From positions 1-64,000 of the forward strand of contig JBBQNP010000003.1 in the NCBI GenBank assembly GCA_038330085.1: 64,000 nucleotides of DNA, given 5' to 3'. Shown piece by piece: positions 1-8,263 of the stretch. Made by a program: the position numbers and the translations under genes. Numbering within the stretch: position 1 is the stretch's first letter; each line of letters begins with the position of its first letter. The notes beneath the pieces were generated by a model that made no database searches, was not told where the DNA came from, and was given only the letters and a program-made list of their open reading frames with translations. This stretch comes from JAEUIA01 sp038330085 (lineage in GTDB: Bacteria > Planctomycetota > UBA1135 > GCA-002686595).

Positions 1-5
1 CGTTC

Positions 6-28
6 GGCATCGCGCGAAGCGCGATGCC
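6..28. repeat. Perfect 10-bp inverted repeat at the window edge
   Basis: GGCATCGCGC (6-15) and its exact reverse complement (19-28) flank a GAA loop. There is no T-run, so it is not a classical intrinsic terminator. It lies about 220 nt beyond the stop of the minus-strand gene ending at 252. I see no gene in 1-251. Confidence 0.4.
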
Positions 29-251
29 AACGACAGGGCGGCCCGTTCCACGATGTGAAACGAACCGCCCGATGATGTCGTGTCAACGAGTCACTACCTC
101 ATCCCGCTCATCCCGTCACCTCGCGGCAACACACCCGGACGAACGCAACTCCGAAGCAACTCGACACACCATTCCTACCTCAACCACCGGTGCGATGGCA
201 AACAGTCCGTCGACGACATCCCGGATTTTCTTCCAACCACCGCGCGCTCAC

Positions 252-1244
252 TCAGCCGTCACCATCGTCATCGTCCTCCTGCTTCTTGCTCTTGCCGCGC
301 TTCTTCGACTTGTCGGCACCGCGATCGTCGCCCTTGTCCGCACCGCTCTTCTTCTTGTCCTGCACCGTGTCCGAATCACCGCTGTGACGCTTCTCGACGG
401 CACGCGCAAGCTCTTCCTGCGAACGCATCGACGTGAGCGCAGCACGCACGCGCTCGCCGAGCTTCGACTCCTCCTGTGACACCTCCGACAACGCCTCGCG
501 GCACTTCTCGAGCGTCCCCGCGGCACCCTCCAAATCGCCCTGATCGACCAACATCGAGACCATCAGGTCCCACGCACGGATCCGATCGAGCGGATCGTCA
601 CCCTTCTCCGCGACGCGCTGCCACACGCGACGCGCGTCTTTCGGCCGCTCGAGGTCTTCGTACACGCGCCCGCACCACAGCGACGCATCGTCCTTCTGCC
701 GCGCGGTCGCGACGTCGGAACCGACCACCGCTTCGTAGCCGTCCAGCGCTTTTTCCAGCCGTTTCGCGCGCCGATCGAGGTGCGCGATCTCCATCATCGC
801 GCGCACTTGGAAGCTCGTGCCCGTGCCGCGGTCGCGCGCGATCGCGAACTCGGATTGCGCGCCGGAAACGTCGTCGCTCGTGCGCAACAGCTCCCCGGCT
901 CGGAACGCTGCCTCGGCGCACGAGGCCGCATCGCCGCCGAAGTACTCGCGCACGGACCGATAGGCTTCGACCGCGAGCTTGCGCGCCGCGTCCCGCGCTT
1001 CGCCTTCCGTGCCGCTCATCGACTTCTTGAGCCCGGCGGCGTGCTCGAGCTGAGCCTTGGCCGTGTCGAGCCGCGGGATGGAGGTGCGCGCAGCCGGCCG
1101 CGCGTCCTTCGACGTCGAATCGGCGTGCACGGAGTTCATGCCGAACGCCGCCAGAGCGCAGAGCGCCAGGGTCAACGCTGCGCCGGGCGCGCGCATCGGG
1201 CGTGCGCTCCGGATGGGTTTCGAAGTGCGGGAGCTCGAAGTCAT
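252..1244 (-). CDS. Secreted TPR-like repeat protein coupled to a sigma factor
   Basis: A 330-residue protein of unknown function. The N-terminus has several basic residues, then a hydrophobic stretch (about 21-36) and Ala-containing cleavage sites near residue 41, so it is probably exported. Residues about 55-270 are alpha-helical and Ala/Glu/Arg rich with the rhythm of TPR or Sel1-like repeats (for example AAFRAGELLRTSDD and ALDGYEAVVG). The last roughly 50 residues are almost only Lys, Asp, Gly and Ser. The ATG at 1244 overlaps the TGA of the upstream sigma factor as ATGA, which fixes the start and implies translational coupling. By analogy with other sigma factor/exported-protein pairs it could be an accessory or target of the sigma factor; that is inference. 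A periplasmic tetratricopeptide protein is the best guess. Confidence 0.75.
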   Translation of the reverse strand: MTSSSRTSKPIRSARPMRAPGAALTLALCALAAFGMNSVHADSTSKDARPAARTSIPRLDTAKAQLEHAAGLKKSMSGTEGEARDAARKLAVEAYRSVREYFGGDAASCAEAAFRAGELLRTSDDVSGAQSEFAIARDRGTGTSFQVRAMMEIAHLDRRAKRLEKALDGYEAVVGSDVATARQKDDASLWCGRVYEDLERPKDARRVWQRVAEKGDDPLDRIRAWDLMVSMLVDQGDLEGAAGTLEKCREALSEVSQEESKLGERVRAALTSMRSQEELARAVEKRHSGDSDTVQDKKKSGADKGDDRGADKSKKRGKSKKQEDDDDGDG

Positions 1245-2017
1245 GTCGTAATTCCTGCGGCAGGGCCGCTCTGCAACTCGGAGGGTCGGACCGGAGCACA
1301 CATCGCGCTCCGGACGTTCTGCAGCGAGGAGTCCGCCGCCGGCGACGCTCGCGTCCGGACGCGCGGGCCGAGCGACAGGCGCTTGCGCAGGGCGCGCTCG
1401 AGCCGGCCGCGCGCACGGTGGACGCGGACCTTGAACAGCTCGGCACCCGTTTCGCGCACGCACGACGCACGGCGCGACACGTCACCCCGCTCGTAGTAGG
1501 CAGTGAGCACGCGCCGATCGCTGCGCGGCAACTCCTCGAACGCGCGGTCGAGGTGGCGCATCACGGTGCAGCGCTCGAAGATCTCGCCCTCGGCTTCGAG
1601 CGCATCGTCCTCGGGCGGATCGCCGGGGATCTCCTCGCGCCCTTCGAGCAGGTCGAACACGTCGTCGCCCTTCTCCACGCGCGGCAAGCGCAGATCGCGC
1701 CGCATCTGGTCGCGCAGCACGTTCAGCCCGATGCGGATGACCCACGCGCGCAGGCGCTCGGGATCGATCAGCTTGTGGCGGTAGCGCGCGGCGCGGAGCA
1801 AGGCCTCCTGCACGACGTCTTCGATCTCGACGCGACGGCTGCGGCAGCGGCGTGCAACCGCGGCGCGCACGTCGGATCGCAGGCTCTCGAGGCCTGACCA
1901 GGTGCAGCGCTCGGGTTCACGCGCGTTGTCGACAGCCACAGCGCGCCCTCCGTCCCCAAGTGACGGCTCGAACGTGCGGATCGGCGCGGCGCAGGGTTGA
2001 GTTGCAAGGGCTTCCAC
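1241..2017 (-). CDS. ECF-type RNA polymerase sigma factor
   Basis: A 258-residue sigma-70 family protein. Region 2 lies at about 45-110, with the core-binding helix EIEDVVQEALLRAARY and the following RAWVIRIGLNVLRDQMRRD helix. Region 4 lies at about 155-212 (EELPRSDRRVLTAYYERGD, then a basic helix ending KVRVHRARGRLERAL). The acidic linker between them (about 115-150) contains no region 3, as in ECF sigma factors. The start is GTG at 2017, because GAGGAG sits 6 nt upstream of it and no ATG exists in a suitable place. There is a roughly 45-residue N-terminal extension before region 2 and a roughly 45-residue Arg/Ala tail. The stop overlaps the start of the next gene as ATGA. No recognisable anti-sigma factor is encoded alongside. 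Confidence 0.88.
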   Translation of the reverse strand: MEALATQPCAAPIRTFEPSLGDGGRAVAVDNAREPERCTWSGLESLRSDVRAAVARRCRSRRVEIEDVVQEALLRAARYRHKLIDPERLRAWVIRIGLNVLRDQMRRDLRLPRVEKGDDVFDLLEGREEIPGDPPEDDALEAEGEIFERCTVMRHLDRAFEELPRSDRRVLTAYYERGDVSRRASCVRETGAELFKVRVHRARGRLERALRKRLSLGPRVRTRASPAADSSLQNVRSAMCAPVRPSELQSGPAAGITT

Positions 2018-2315
2018 GGTTTCTCCTCGATGTCCGCGGGACGGCGGGCAGAGGAGGAGACTTCGATCGGACGCGAAGGAGACACGCGAGGTGGTTGTCC
2101 CGACGATCGCGCGGCGATGCGGCGCACTTCGGGACGGGGAATGCGCGAGCCCTCCCGGGCGAAGTGGGGCATCGGTCCCTCGATGCGCGTGCGGCAATCG
2201 CGTCGCGGGCTGCTGCGCGACCTCCGCGATCGCGCATCCGGTCGTGCTGACGAGCGCACGAGCGTCACGCGCTCACCGTGTCAGCAAGCGCCGCGAATTC
2301 GCGCTCGAACTCCAG

Positions 2316-2870
2316 CTACACGCGCATCGCCGCGGCCAACTCCGCCGACTTGTCGGCGCCGCACAGGTCGGCGACGAGGGCGAGGGCGAACTCGAGCGCG
2401 GTGCCGGCTCCCTGGCTCGTCATGATCGGGCCCGAGCGCACGACGCGCATGTCCGGATCGACCAGCGCCTGTGTGAGCTGCGCGCGCACCGACGGATGCG
2501 AGGTCACCCTCACCCCCGCGAGCACGCCCGCGTCGTGCAACACGACCGGCGCCGCGCAGATGGCCGCCGTGCGACGACCTTCGCGCGCGAGGCGCCGGAT
2601 CAACGCGAGGATGCGCTCGTCCTTGCGCAGGTTCGTCGTGCCCGGTTGTCCGCCCGGCAGGACGATCATCGTGAAGCGCGAGAGGTCCAACGCCGACAGC
2701 TCCACCTCCGGCGCGATCGCGATGCCGTGCGCACCCAGGATCGGCCCGGGCACCGTGCCTGCGATCGTCACGTCGAGCTCGGCACGGCGCAGCACGTCGA
2801 CGATCGTCGCGAGCTCGATCTCTTCGAAGCCGGGAGCGAGCGGGACGAGGATGGTCTCGGGGCTTTGCAT
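2316..2870 (-). CDS. DJ-1/PfpI family protein
   Basis: 184 residues, the usual length for the DJ-1/ThiJ/PfpI glutamine-amidotransferase-like fold. The nucleophile elbow AAICAAP places the reactive cysteine at about residue 105. The conserved N-terminal acidic pair in GFEEIE (about 14-19) supplies the glutamate that lowers the cysteine pKa in DJ-1, and SHPSVR follows in the usual position. Such proteins act in the cytoplasm in redox stress or glyoxal/protein deglycation; which applies here cannot be told. The ATG at 2870 is chosen because AGGAAG lies 6 nt upstream; an ATG 24 nt further upstream falls inside a tandem repeat. It is transcribed divergently from the serine hydrolase at 3007. Confidence 0.9.
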   Translation of the reverse strand: MQSPETILVPLAPGFEEIELATIVDVLRRAELDVTIAGTVPGPILGAHGIAIAPEVELSALDLSRFTMIVLPGGQPGTTNLRKDERILALIRRLAREGRRTAAICAAPVVLHDAGVLAGVRVTSHPSVRAQLTQALVDPDMRVVRSGPIMTSQGAGTALEFALALVADLCGADKSAELAAAMRV

Positions 2871-2880
2871 CGCATTCTTC

Positions 2881-2908
2881 CTGGCAGTCGACACCTGGCA
2901 GTCGACAC
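2881..2908. repeat. Perfect 14-bp tandem duplication between divergent genes
   Basis: CTGGCAGTCGACAC occurs twice head to tail (2881-2894 and 2895-2908), followed by CT. Each unit contains the palindrome GTCGAC. It lies just upstream of the DJ-1-like start and about 100 bp upstream of the divergent hydrolase start, so it may duplicate an operator or simply be a slippage event. Confidence 0.7.
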
Positions 2909-3006
2909 CTCTAGCCGTCGTTCCGATCCGGATGACCCGGCGCGCTCACCAAGATGAGCACCCCGCTCGAGAACGCAAGGTGCAGCTCGAGCGCTACGAT
3001 CTGGCG

Positions 3007-4257
3007 ATGCAGATCGCACTCCTCGTGCTCACGGCGCTTTTCCAGGGCGGTGACGCGCCGAAAGCGAAGGACGTCTCCGCGCTCCTGACCCCCATCCGCG
3101 AGGCTCACGACCTGCCGGGCATGGTCTGCGCCGTCGTGCAGGGTGAGACGCTCGTCGCGACGGGTGCGGTCGGCGTCCGCAAGCGCGGCAGCCCCGACGC
3201 GATCACCATCGACGACAAGATGCACCTCGGCTCGTGCACGAAGTCGATGACCGCGACGCTGTGCGCGCGCCTCGTGACAGAGGGCAAGCTCGCCTGGGAC
3301 ACGCGCATCACGGACGAGTTCCCCGAGCTCGCGTCGAAGATGGATCCGGCTTGGTTGGACGTGCGCCTCGATCAACTGCTCACGCACCACAGCGGCGCGC
3401 CGGCGAACCTCGATGCGGGGGGACTGTGGGGCAAGCTCTGGACGAACAAGGGCACGCCGCGCGAGCAGCGGATGGCGCTCGTCGTCGGCGTCACCTCGCG
3501 CCCGCCCGAAGCTCCGCCGGGCACGAAGTACATCTACTCGAACGCGGGGTTCTCGATCGCCGGCGCGATGGCCGAGCGCGCGATGGACAAGCCGTACGAG
3601 GAGCTGATGCGTAAGTACGTCTTCGTCCCGCTGGGCATGACGAGCGCAGGCTTTGGTGCGCCCGGCACGATCGGCAAGATCGACCAGCCGCGCGGACATC
3701 GCGAGGACGGGACGCCGGTCGAGGTCGGCACGAACGCCGACAACCCGATCGCGATTGCGCCTGCGGGTCGAGTGCACTGCTCGATCGTCGATTGGGCGAA
3801 GTACGTCAGCGCGCACCTCGTCGGCGAGAAGAAGCGTGACGACGGGAAGCAGAATCTGCTCAGCGCCGCGATCTTCAAGAAGCTGCACACGCCCTCCGGG
3901 AAGGACGAACCCCACTATGCGATGGGGTGGATCGTCACGGAGCGACCGTGGGGCGGACGCGTGCTCTTCCACAACGGCAGCAACACGAGCTGGTTCGCAG
4001 TCACTTGGATCTCGCCGGAGAAGGACTTCGCCGTGCTGGTCGCGACGAACCAAGGCGGCGAGAACGCGGACAAGGCCTGCGACGAAGCGGCCTCCGCGCT
4101 GATCCGCGATCACCTCGGACTGCCTGACGACGCTAAGCCCGGCGCGGACGGCAAGCCCAAGGGTCCGCCTGAGAAAACAGACGCAGGGAAAAAAGACGCA
4201 GGGAAAAAGGACGCAGAGAAAGACGACACCGAGAAGAAGCGCGACGGCAACGGATGA
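3007..4257 (+). CDS. Secreted serine hydrolase, class C beta-lactamase fold
   Basis: 416 residues. The start at 3007 gives a short secretion signal (MQIALLVLTALFQGGDA). Upstream in-frame codons give an Arg-rich sequence with no family resemblance. The catalytic SxxK is S76-CTK79 in HLGSCTKSM. The second motif, YSN (IYSNAGF), is near residue 177, and the third, HNG (LFHNGSN), is near 320. These are the three signatures of Pfam Beta-lactamase (PF00144: penicillin-binding proteins, esterases, AmpC). The substrate is unknown; an esterase or D-amino-peptidase is more likely than a resistance enzyme. The last roughly 45 residues are a Lys/Asp/Gly repeat tail (KTDAGKKDAGKKDAEK) that is absent from the family. 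It is followed 60 nt later by the DUF523 gene on the same strand. Confidence 0.88.
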   Translation: MQIALLVLTALFQGGDAPKAKDVSALLTPIREAHDLPGMVCAVVQGETLVATGAVGVRKRGSPDAITIDDKMHLGSCTKSMTATLCARLVTEGKLAWDTRITDEFPELASKMDPAWLDVRLDQLLTHHSGAPANLDAGGLWGKLWTNKGTPREQRMALVVGVTSRPPEAPPGTKYIYSNAGFSIAGAMAERAMDKPYEELMRKYVFVPLGMTSAGFGAPGTIGKIDQPRGHREDGTPVEVGTNADNPIAIAPAGRVHCSIVDWAKYVSAHLVGEKKRDDGKQNLLSAAIFKKLHTPSGKDEPHYAMGWIVTERPWGGRVLFHNGSNTSWFAVTWISPEKDFAVLVATNQGGENADKACDEAASALIRDHLGLPDDAKPGADGKPKGPPEKTDAGKKDAGKKDAEKDDTEKKRDGNG

Positions 4258-4317
4258 ACGCGCGCCTCGACACGGACCGTCCTCGACCGGCGCGTCGCGC
4301 GTGAAGGTGCGCGGCAG

Positions 4318-4806
4318 ATGAGCGCGGACGACCAGGTCGAGAACCACAGCGGCGCCGAAAAGGTCCTCGTGTCAGCTTGCCTGCTCGGCGCCGAGTGCCG
4401 TTACGACGGGCGCGCGAACACCGACAACGCTCTCGCGCGCGAGCTCGCAGCGCACGGATTCGAAGCGGTCCCTTTCTGTCCCGAGGAGCACGGCGGCTTG
4501 GGCACGCCGCGTCCGCCGGCGTGGATCGAGCACACGAGCGCTGCGGAAGTGCTCGACGGACGCGATCGCGTCGTGACCGATGCCGGCGTCGACGTCACCA
4601 CGCAGTTCAAGGCCGGCGCGCAGGGTGCTCTCGACGTGTGTCGCGCGCACGGCATCCGTCGCGCGTTCCTGAAAGAGCGCTCGCCTTCATGCGGCACGTG
4701 CAACACGCACGCTGCGAACCGGCTCATACGCGGTCCGGGGGTCACGACCGAACTCCTGCAGCGCAACGGCATCGAAGTCGTCCCGGTCGAAGGCCGGCGC
4801 GAGTAG
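4318..4806 (+). CDS. DUF523 / TudS-type desulfurase family protein
   Basis: 162 residues, typical of DUF523. Conserved motifs are SACLLGAECRYDG (C21, C27), VPFCPEEHGGLGTPR (C54) and KERSPSCGTCNT (C125, C128). In thiouracil desulfurase TudS, three cysteines at equivalent places bind a [4Fe-4S] cluster that takes sulfur from thiolated nucleobases, and C21, C54 and C125 fit that pattern. The likely role is desulfuration of 2-thiouracil-like compounds or tRNA-derived thio-bases in the cytoplasm. That is family knowledge, and many DUF523 proteins are untested. The ATG at 4318 has only a weak Shine-Dalgarno. It is convergent with the lipoprotein gene ending at 4950. Confidence 0.88.
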   Translation: MSADDQVENHSGAEKVLVSACLLGAECRYDGRANTDNALARELAAHGFEAVPFCPEEHGGLGTPRPPAWIEHTSAAEVLDGRDRVVTDAGVDVTTQFKAGAQGALDVCRAHGIRRAFLKERSPSCGTCNTHAANRLIRGPGVTTELLQRNGIEVVPVEGRRE

Positions 4807-4949
4807 TCAGCGGTCGCTCGAACCCTCCGGGGTGCATGAGACGCGAGCGTCGGCGGTGCGACTACATCCGCGACCGCGCCCAGGGCCGTTTGATCGGGCA
4901 GACAATTCCTTCGATCGCGCCCGGGTATGTGCGTGGGTGCTCGCGCCGC

Positions 4950-5582
4950 TCAGAGTGAAAACCCGAGACCGAATTGCATCACGCCTTCCTGTCTGCGCGA
5001 GTGACCGGGCTCGATGTCGAGGTGACCCGTCCGTTCCCAGCCCAGGTTCCAGTCGATGAACCAGCGTCGCGAGAGATGGGCGAGGACGCCGAAGCCGAAC
5101 GACGTGCCGTTGAAGCCCGAGTCCGGTTCTGTTCCTCGGCGATCTTCGCGCGCGAGAACGAACACGTAGGGCTCGGCCTTGTTCTCGTCCACGCCGAAGC
5201 GCTTGCGCAGGCCGACGCTCGTCTCAGGAACGCTCTCGTTCTCGAAACGGCGCTGTTCGATGCCGGCGGTGAGATCGATCCACGGAGATTGGAGAGCGAG
5301 CTGCAACCCGAGGCCGCGGGCCTTGAAGGAGGGGTCGGGAACGCCGTTACCCGAGATCCCTTGGGGTGCGTCGAAACCGGTTCCTTGGGCAGTCGCAAGC
5401 TCGACTGCCTGGAACTTGTTCGGGTCGTGACCGAACGCGGCCTCGCCGCGTCCTTCGAGGCTGAGGAATCCGTACTTCGTGGTCGAGCAGCCGGCGACGG
5501 TCATCGCCGCCGGCAAGAGAACGAACATGGCGCGCGCTGCAGCGCGTGCGCCCGCGCAGGTCAGCGCGGGTTCGTGGCCCAC
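4950..5582 (-). CDS. Lipoprotein, probable outer-membrane beta-structure protein
   Basis: About 210 residues of unknown function. A lipobox, MTVAGC, with the acylated Cys about 31 residues from the GTG at 5582, follows an Arg/Ala-rich n-region. This longer start gives a normal lipoprotein signal and has GGAG 5 nt upstream. The alternative ATG at 5528 would leave a signal of only 13 residues. The mature part alternates polar and hydrophobic residues (GLGLQLALQSPWIDLTAGIE, FGFGVLAHL, WFIDWNLGWERTG) and ends in FGLGFSL with a terminal hydrophobic beta-strand, suggesting an outer-membrane beta-barrel-like protein. The N-terminus overlaps the end of the upstream SDR gene by about 20 nt, so the two are probably one transcript. 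Confidence 0.7.
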   Translation of the reverse strand: MGHEPALTCAGARAAARAMFVLLPAAMTVAGCSTTKYGFLSLEGRGEAAFGHDPNKFQAVELATAQGTGFDAPQGISGNGVPDPSFKARGLGLQLALQSPWIDLTAGIEQRRFENESVPETSVGLRKRFGVDENKAEPYVFVLAREDRRGTEPDSGFNGTSFGFGVLAHLSRRWFIDWNLGWERTGHLDIEPGHSRRQEGVMQFGLGFSL

Positions 5583-6277
5583 ACTTCGGCTCCGGGTACG
5601 AAGCCGCGGTCGTCGAGCTGCAACAGGCTCACGATGACGTGCGCGACGTCCTCGGACACGAGCTTGCTCGGATTCAGCGACTTGCGTGCGGGACGGCCGG
5701 CGTTCGCGCCGAACTCGGTCTGGATCTCGCTCGGGTCGACCTGCGTCACGCGCACATTCGACCCGCGCAACTCGGCGCGCCAGCACTCGGTCAGCGCGCT
5801 CAACGCGAACTTCGACGCGCAGTAGGCCGATCCTCCCACGAAACCGCGCCGCGCAGCCGTCGAGCCGACGTTGACGATGTTGCCGCCGGAGCCGCTCGTG
5901 CGCGATGTGAAGTGACGCGCGCACTCGCGCGCGACGAGCATCGCGCCGAGCGTGTTCGTCTCCCACGTGCCGCGGAAGTCCTTCGCGTCGGTCTCGAGCA
6001 GCGGCGCGAACGTGCCGACGCCGGCGTTGTTGATCAGCACGTCGAGGTCGCCGAGCTCGCGCACGGCCGTCGCGACCATGCGCTTCACCTCGTCCTCCTT
6101 GGTGACGTCGCATTGAATGGCCACCGCGCCGATCTCCGCCGCCGCCGATTTCAGACGCGCGAGATCACGCCCGGCGATCGCGACCTTGGCGCCGAGTTGG
6201 ACGAGTTTCGCAGCCGTCGCGCGGCCGATGCCGCTGCCGCCGCCGGTGACGAGTACATGGGCTTGATCGAGTTGCAT
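5561..6277 (-). CDS. Short-chain dehydrogenase/reductase (classical SDR)
   Basis: 238 residues, standard classical SDR length. The Rossmann cofactor motif TGGGSGIG (11-18), the NNAG motif (83-86) and the catalytic triad Ser139 (VGSTAARR), Tyr152 and Lys156 (AYCASK) are all present. CDVTK (56-60) matches the adenine-ring-binding Asp. Arg37, after the second beta strand (AGRD), suggests NADP(H) preference. It is a cytoplasmic oxidoreductase whose substrate cannot be inferred. It is the first gene of a two-gene unit with the overlapping lipoprotein. Confidence 0.92.
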   Translation of the reverse strand: MQLDQAHVLVTGGGSGIGRATAAKLVQLGAKVAIAGRDLARLKSAAAEIGAVAIQCDVTKEDEVKRMVATAVRELGDLDVLINNAGVGTFAPLLETDAKDFRGTWETNTLGAMLVARECARHFTSRTSGSGGNIVNVGSTAARRGFVGGSAYCASKFALSALTECWRAELRGSNVRVTQVDPSEIQTEFGANAGRPARKSLNPSKLVSEDVAHVIVSLLQLDDRGFVPGAEVWATNPR

Positions 6278-6339
6278 CGGTTGGATTTCCGCTGAGGACG
6301 AGGGGGCTGATCAGCGTACCCGCCGAGCACGATGCAGAG

Positions 6340-6798
6340 TCAATCCACTTCGTCGGGAGCCCGCGTCCACGCGCGCACTTCGTCGCGCTTCCACCAGCAC
6401 ATGAACAGCACGCTGACGAACGCCATCCCCACGCTGCTCCAGAGTGTGACCTGGAACGCACTCGGATCCGATCGCGCCGTATGGATCGCGCCACGCAGGC
6501 CAAGTAGACCGAATACGGCCATCGGACCGTGAACGGACATGGCGAGTGAGGTCGTCCACTTCGAACGGCGCCAGAGTCCGACGGCCACGACCAAGAGGGC
6601 GATGCCGGCGACAGACCAGGCGATTCCGCTCCAGCTCACGAGAAGATCGTCGATGCCCGTCTGGTGGAGCGATCGCAAGCCCCAGACGAGGCAGACTGCG
6701 CCGAGGAGCACGTACAGCAGCGTGAACGCGACCAGCTCCGCGCCCATGTCGGAGAGTTTCTCGCTCAGGTCGCGGTGTTCTGCCTGATACAGCTCCAT
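6340..6798 (-). CDS. Small integral membrane protein, four predicted TM helices
   Basis: 152 residues. Hydrophobic segments lie at about 20-42, 52-74, 86-103 and 115-135, separated by short charged loops, giving a four-helix topology with a Trp/Arg-rich C-terminus. No family was recognised. The ATG at 6798 is preceded by AGGA at a good distance. It sits 8 nt downstream of the YbaK-like gene on the same strand and probably belongs to that transcript. Confidence 0.75.
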   Translation of the reverse strand: MELYQAEHRDLSEKLSDMGAELVAFTLLYVLLGAVCLVWGLRSLHQTGIDDLLVSWSGIAWSVAGIALLVVAVGLWRRSKWTTSLAMSVHGPMAVFGLLGLRGAIHTARSDPSAFQVTLWSSVGMAFVSVLFMCWWKRDEVRAWTRAPDEVD

Positions 6799-6806
6799 GG
6801 TGATTC

Positions 6807-7292
6807 CTAGATCGCGATGTCGACGAGCGTCACGTCGAGCACGCGCGCGATCTCCTTCGGATCGAGCGACACGAGGAACCCGCGCCGGCCGCCGTTGATC
6901 CACACGCGCTCGAGCGCGAGGATCGAACGCTCGACGTACACCTGCATCGCGCGCTTCGTGCCGAAAGGACTCGTGCCTCCGACTTGGTACCCGGAGTGCT
7001 TGTCGGCGACCTCCGGCTTGCAGGGTTGCACGCTCTTCACGCCGCGGATGCGGGCGAGCGACTTGGTCGACACCTGCTTGTCGCCGTGCATCAGCACGAT
7101 CAGCGGCTCGCGCTGGTCGTCTTCCATCACGAGGGTCTTGATCACGCTGTGTTCGGGCACGTCCAGGTGCCGCGACGACGCCGCGGTGCCGCCCTTCTCT
7201 TCGTACGGATAGGCGTGCGCGCTGAAATCGACGCCGTGGTCACGCAGAAAACGCACGGCCAGCGTGACCGGAACAGGCCCGCTCGCGCTCAC
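6807..7292 (-). CDS. YbaK/EbsC-type Cys-tRNA(Pro)/aminoacyl-tRNA deacylase
   Basis: 161 residues, the length of the YbaK family. Recognisable blocks are HAYPYEEKGGTAASS, SVIKTLVMEDD (including the conserved Lys52), VLMHGDKQVSTKSLAR and the GYQVGGTSPFGTK motif (about 101-113), then WINGGRRGFLVSLDP. The family hydrolyses mischarged Cys-tRNA(Pro) in the cytoplasm; other INS-like deacylases act on related mistakes. The start is GTG at 7292. It overlaps the methyltransferase stop as GTGA, which supports both the start and translational coupling. Assignment to the family is secure; substrate specificity is inferred. Confidence 0.92.
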   Translation of the reverse strand: MSASGPVPVTLAVRFLRDHGVDFSAHAYPYEEKGGTAASSRHLDVPEHSVIKTLVMEDDQREPLIVLMHGDKQVSTKSLARIRGVKSVQPCKPEVADKHSGYQVGGTSPFGTKRAMQVYVERSILALERVWINGGRRGFLVSLDPKEIARVLDVTLVDIAI

Positions 7293-8083
7293 GAAGCCTG
7301 GCCTCGATCTTGACGCTGTCGCCCGACGATCACGATGTGGAACCCGAGCAGCGACAGCACCGGGATTGCACACAACACGCGATCGATGCGAATGAACGCG
7401 CGCGTGATCCAAGCGTTTCCCGGCACGTACTTCAGGACGCCGAGGTGATCGGGAAACCCAGCGAACACGTAGGCGAGCACGCCGTACTTCTTCTGCAGCA
7501 CGACCTCGAACCCCGCGCGCTCGCACAACCCCACGATGCCCTTGCGCGTGAACCCTTCGTCGCCTTCGTCGAAGTGCGGGCTCTTCTTGTAGAGGACCGC
7601 GCGCGCCAGCTTGATGAGCGGGTTGTCGTTGCACGGCTCGCTCATGATCAGCACGCCGTCCTTCCGCAACGTGTTGCGACAGTTCTCGAGGAAGCGCACG
7701 TGGTCGCGCACGTGGTGCAGCGAGCCCTTGCAGAACACGACGTCGAAGACACCCGGTTGGAACGGCAGTCGCTCCGCATCACCCGTGACGAGCCGCGCGC
7801 CGGGCACGTACTGCTCGGACACCTTCAACATCGCGTGGCTGATGTCGAGACCGACCGCACCCGGATGACGCGCGTCGAGCTCCGCGAGGAAGAACCCCGT
7901 GCCGCAACCGATGTCGAGGATGCGCGTCGCACCGCTCGGCACGTGCGAGATCATCTCCGCGTGCCAGTCCTGCTGGAACAGACGCGAGAACTCGAAGCTG
8001 TACCGGTAGGCGTAGCGTGGCGCGAGGGCCTTGTGCAGCTCGATCTGGGCGCGGCTGTTCGAAGAGGCGTTCGGGTGGGCCAT
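7289..8083 (-). CDS. Class I SAM-dependent methyltransferase
   Basis: 264 residues. Motif I ILDIGCGTGFFLAEL (about 55-69) binds SAM. GLDISHAML is motif II, GDAERLPFQPGVFDVVFC is motif III with the acidic residue, and GSLHHVRDHVRFLENCRNTL with DGVLIMSEP completes a Methyltransf_11/UbiE-like core. The C-terminal half contains a hydrophobic segment (IPVLSLLGFHIVIVG), suggesting membrane association or a lipid or quinone-like substrate. It is divergent from the flippase gene and next to glycan-export genes, so a sugar or lipid substrate is possible but unproven. ATG 8083 was chosen; no strong Shine-Dalgarno. Confidence 0.9.
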   Translation of the reverse strand: MAHPNASSNSRAQIELHKALAPRYAYRYSFEFSRLFQQDWHAEMISHVPSGATRILDIGCGTGFFLAELDARHPGAVGLDISHAMLKVSEQYVPGARLVTGDAERLPFQPGVFDVVFCKGSLHHVRDHVRFLENCRNTLRKDGVLIMSEPCNDNPLIKLARAVLYKKSPHFDEGDEGFTRKGIVGLCERAGFEVVLQKKYGVLAYVFAGFPDHLGVLKYVPGNAWITRAFIRIDRVLCAIPVLSLLGFHIVIVGRQRQDRGQAS

Positions 8084-8263
8084 CGGAGAAGGGCGCGGAA
8101 GTGTATCGGCTGCGGCGCATTCGACCGTCGATGCGGAAAGGTTTGCGCACGACTGGAGCGAAGGCGCACTTCTCGTCGAAAGCGTTCTACACTCCCCCCG
8201 CCTGGACCGCGTCCCCGCACCCGCGGACGAAGCGCAGTCCTGTCGGCCCCCATCGAGCAGCGT

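Noticed and set aside
24..526. Overlapping open frames on both strands near the left edge
   Set aside because: They are Arg/Ser/Pro-rich and lie in other frames of the repeat-protein gene at 252-1244; no family features.
4950..6113. A long minus-strand frame joining the lipoprotein to the SDR region
   Set aside because: Its N-terminal half is an Arg-rich out-of-frame reading of the SDR gene; only the lipoprotein part is real.
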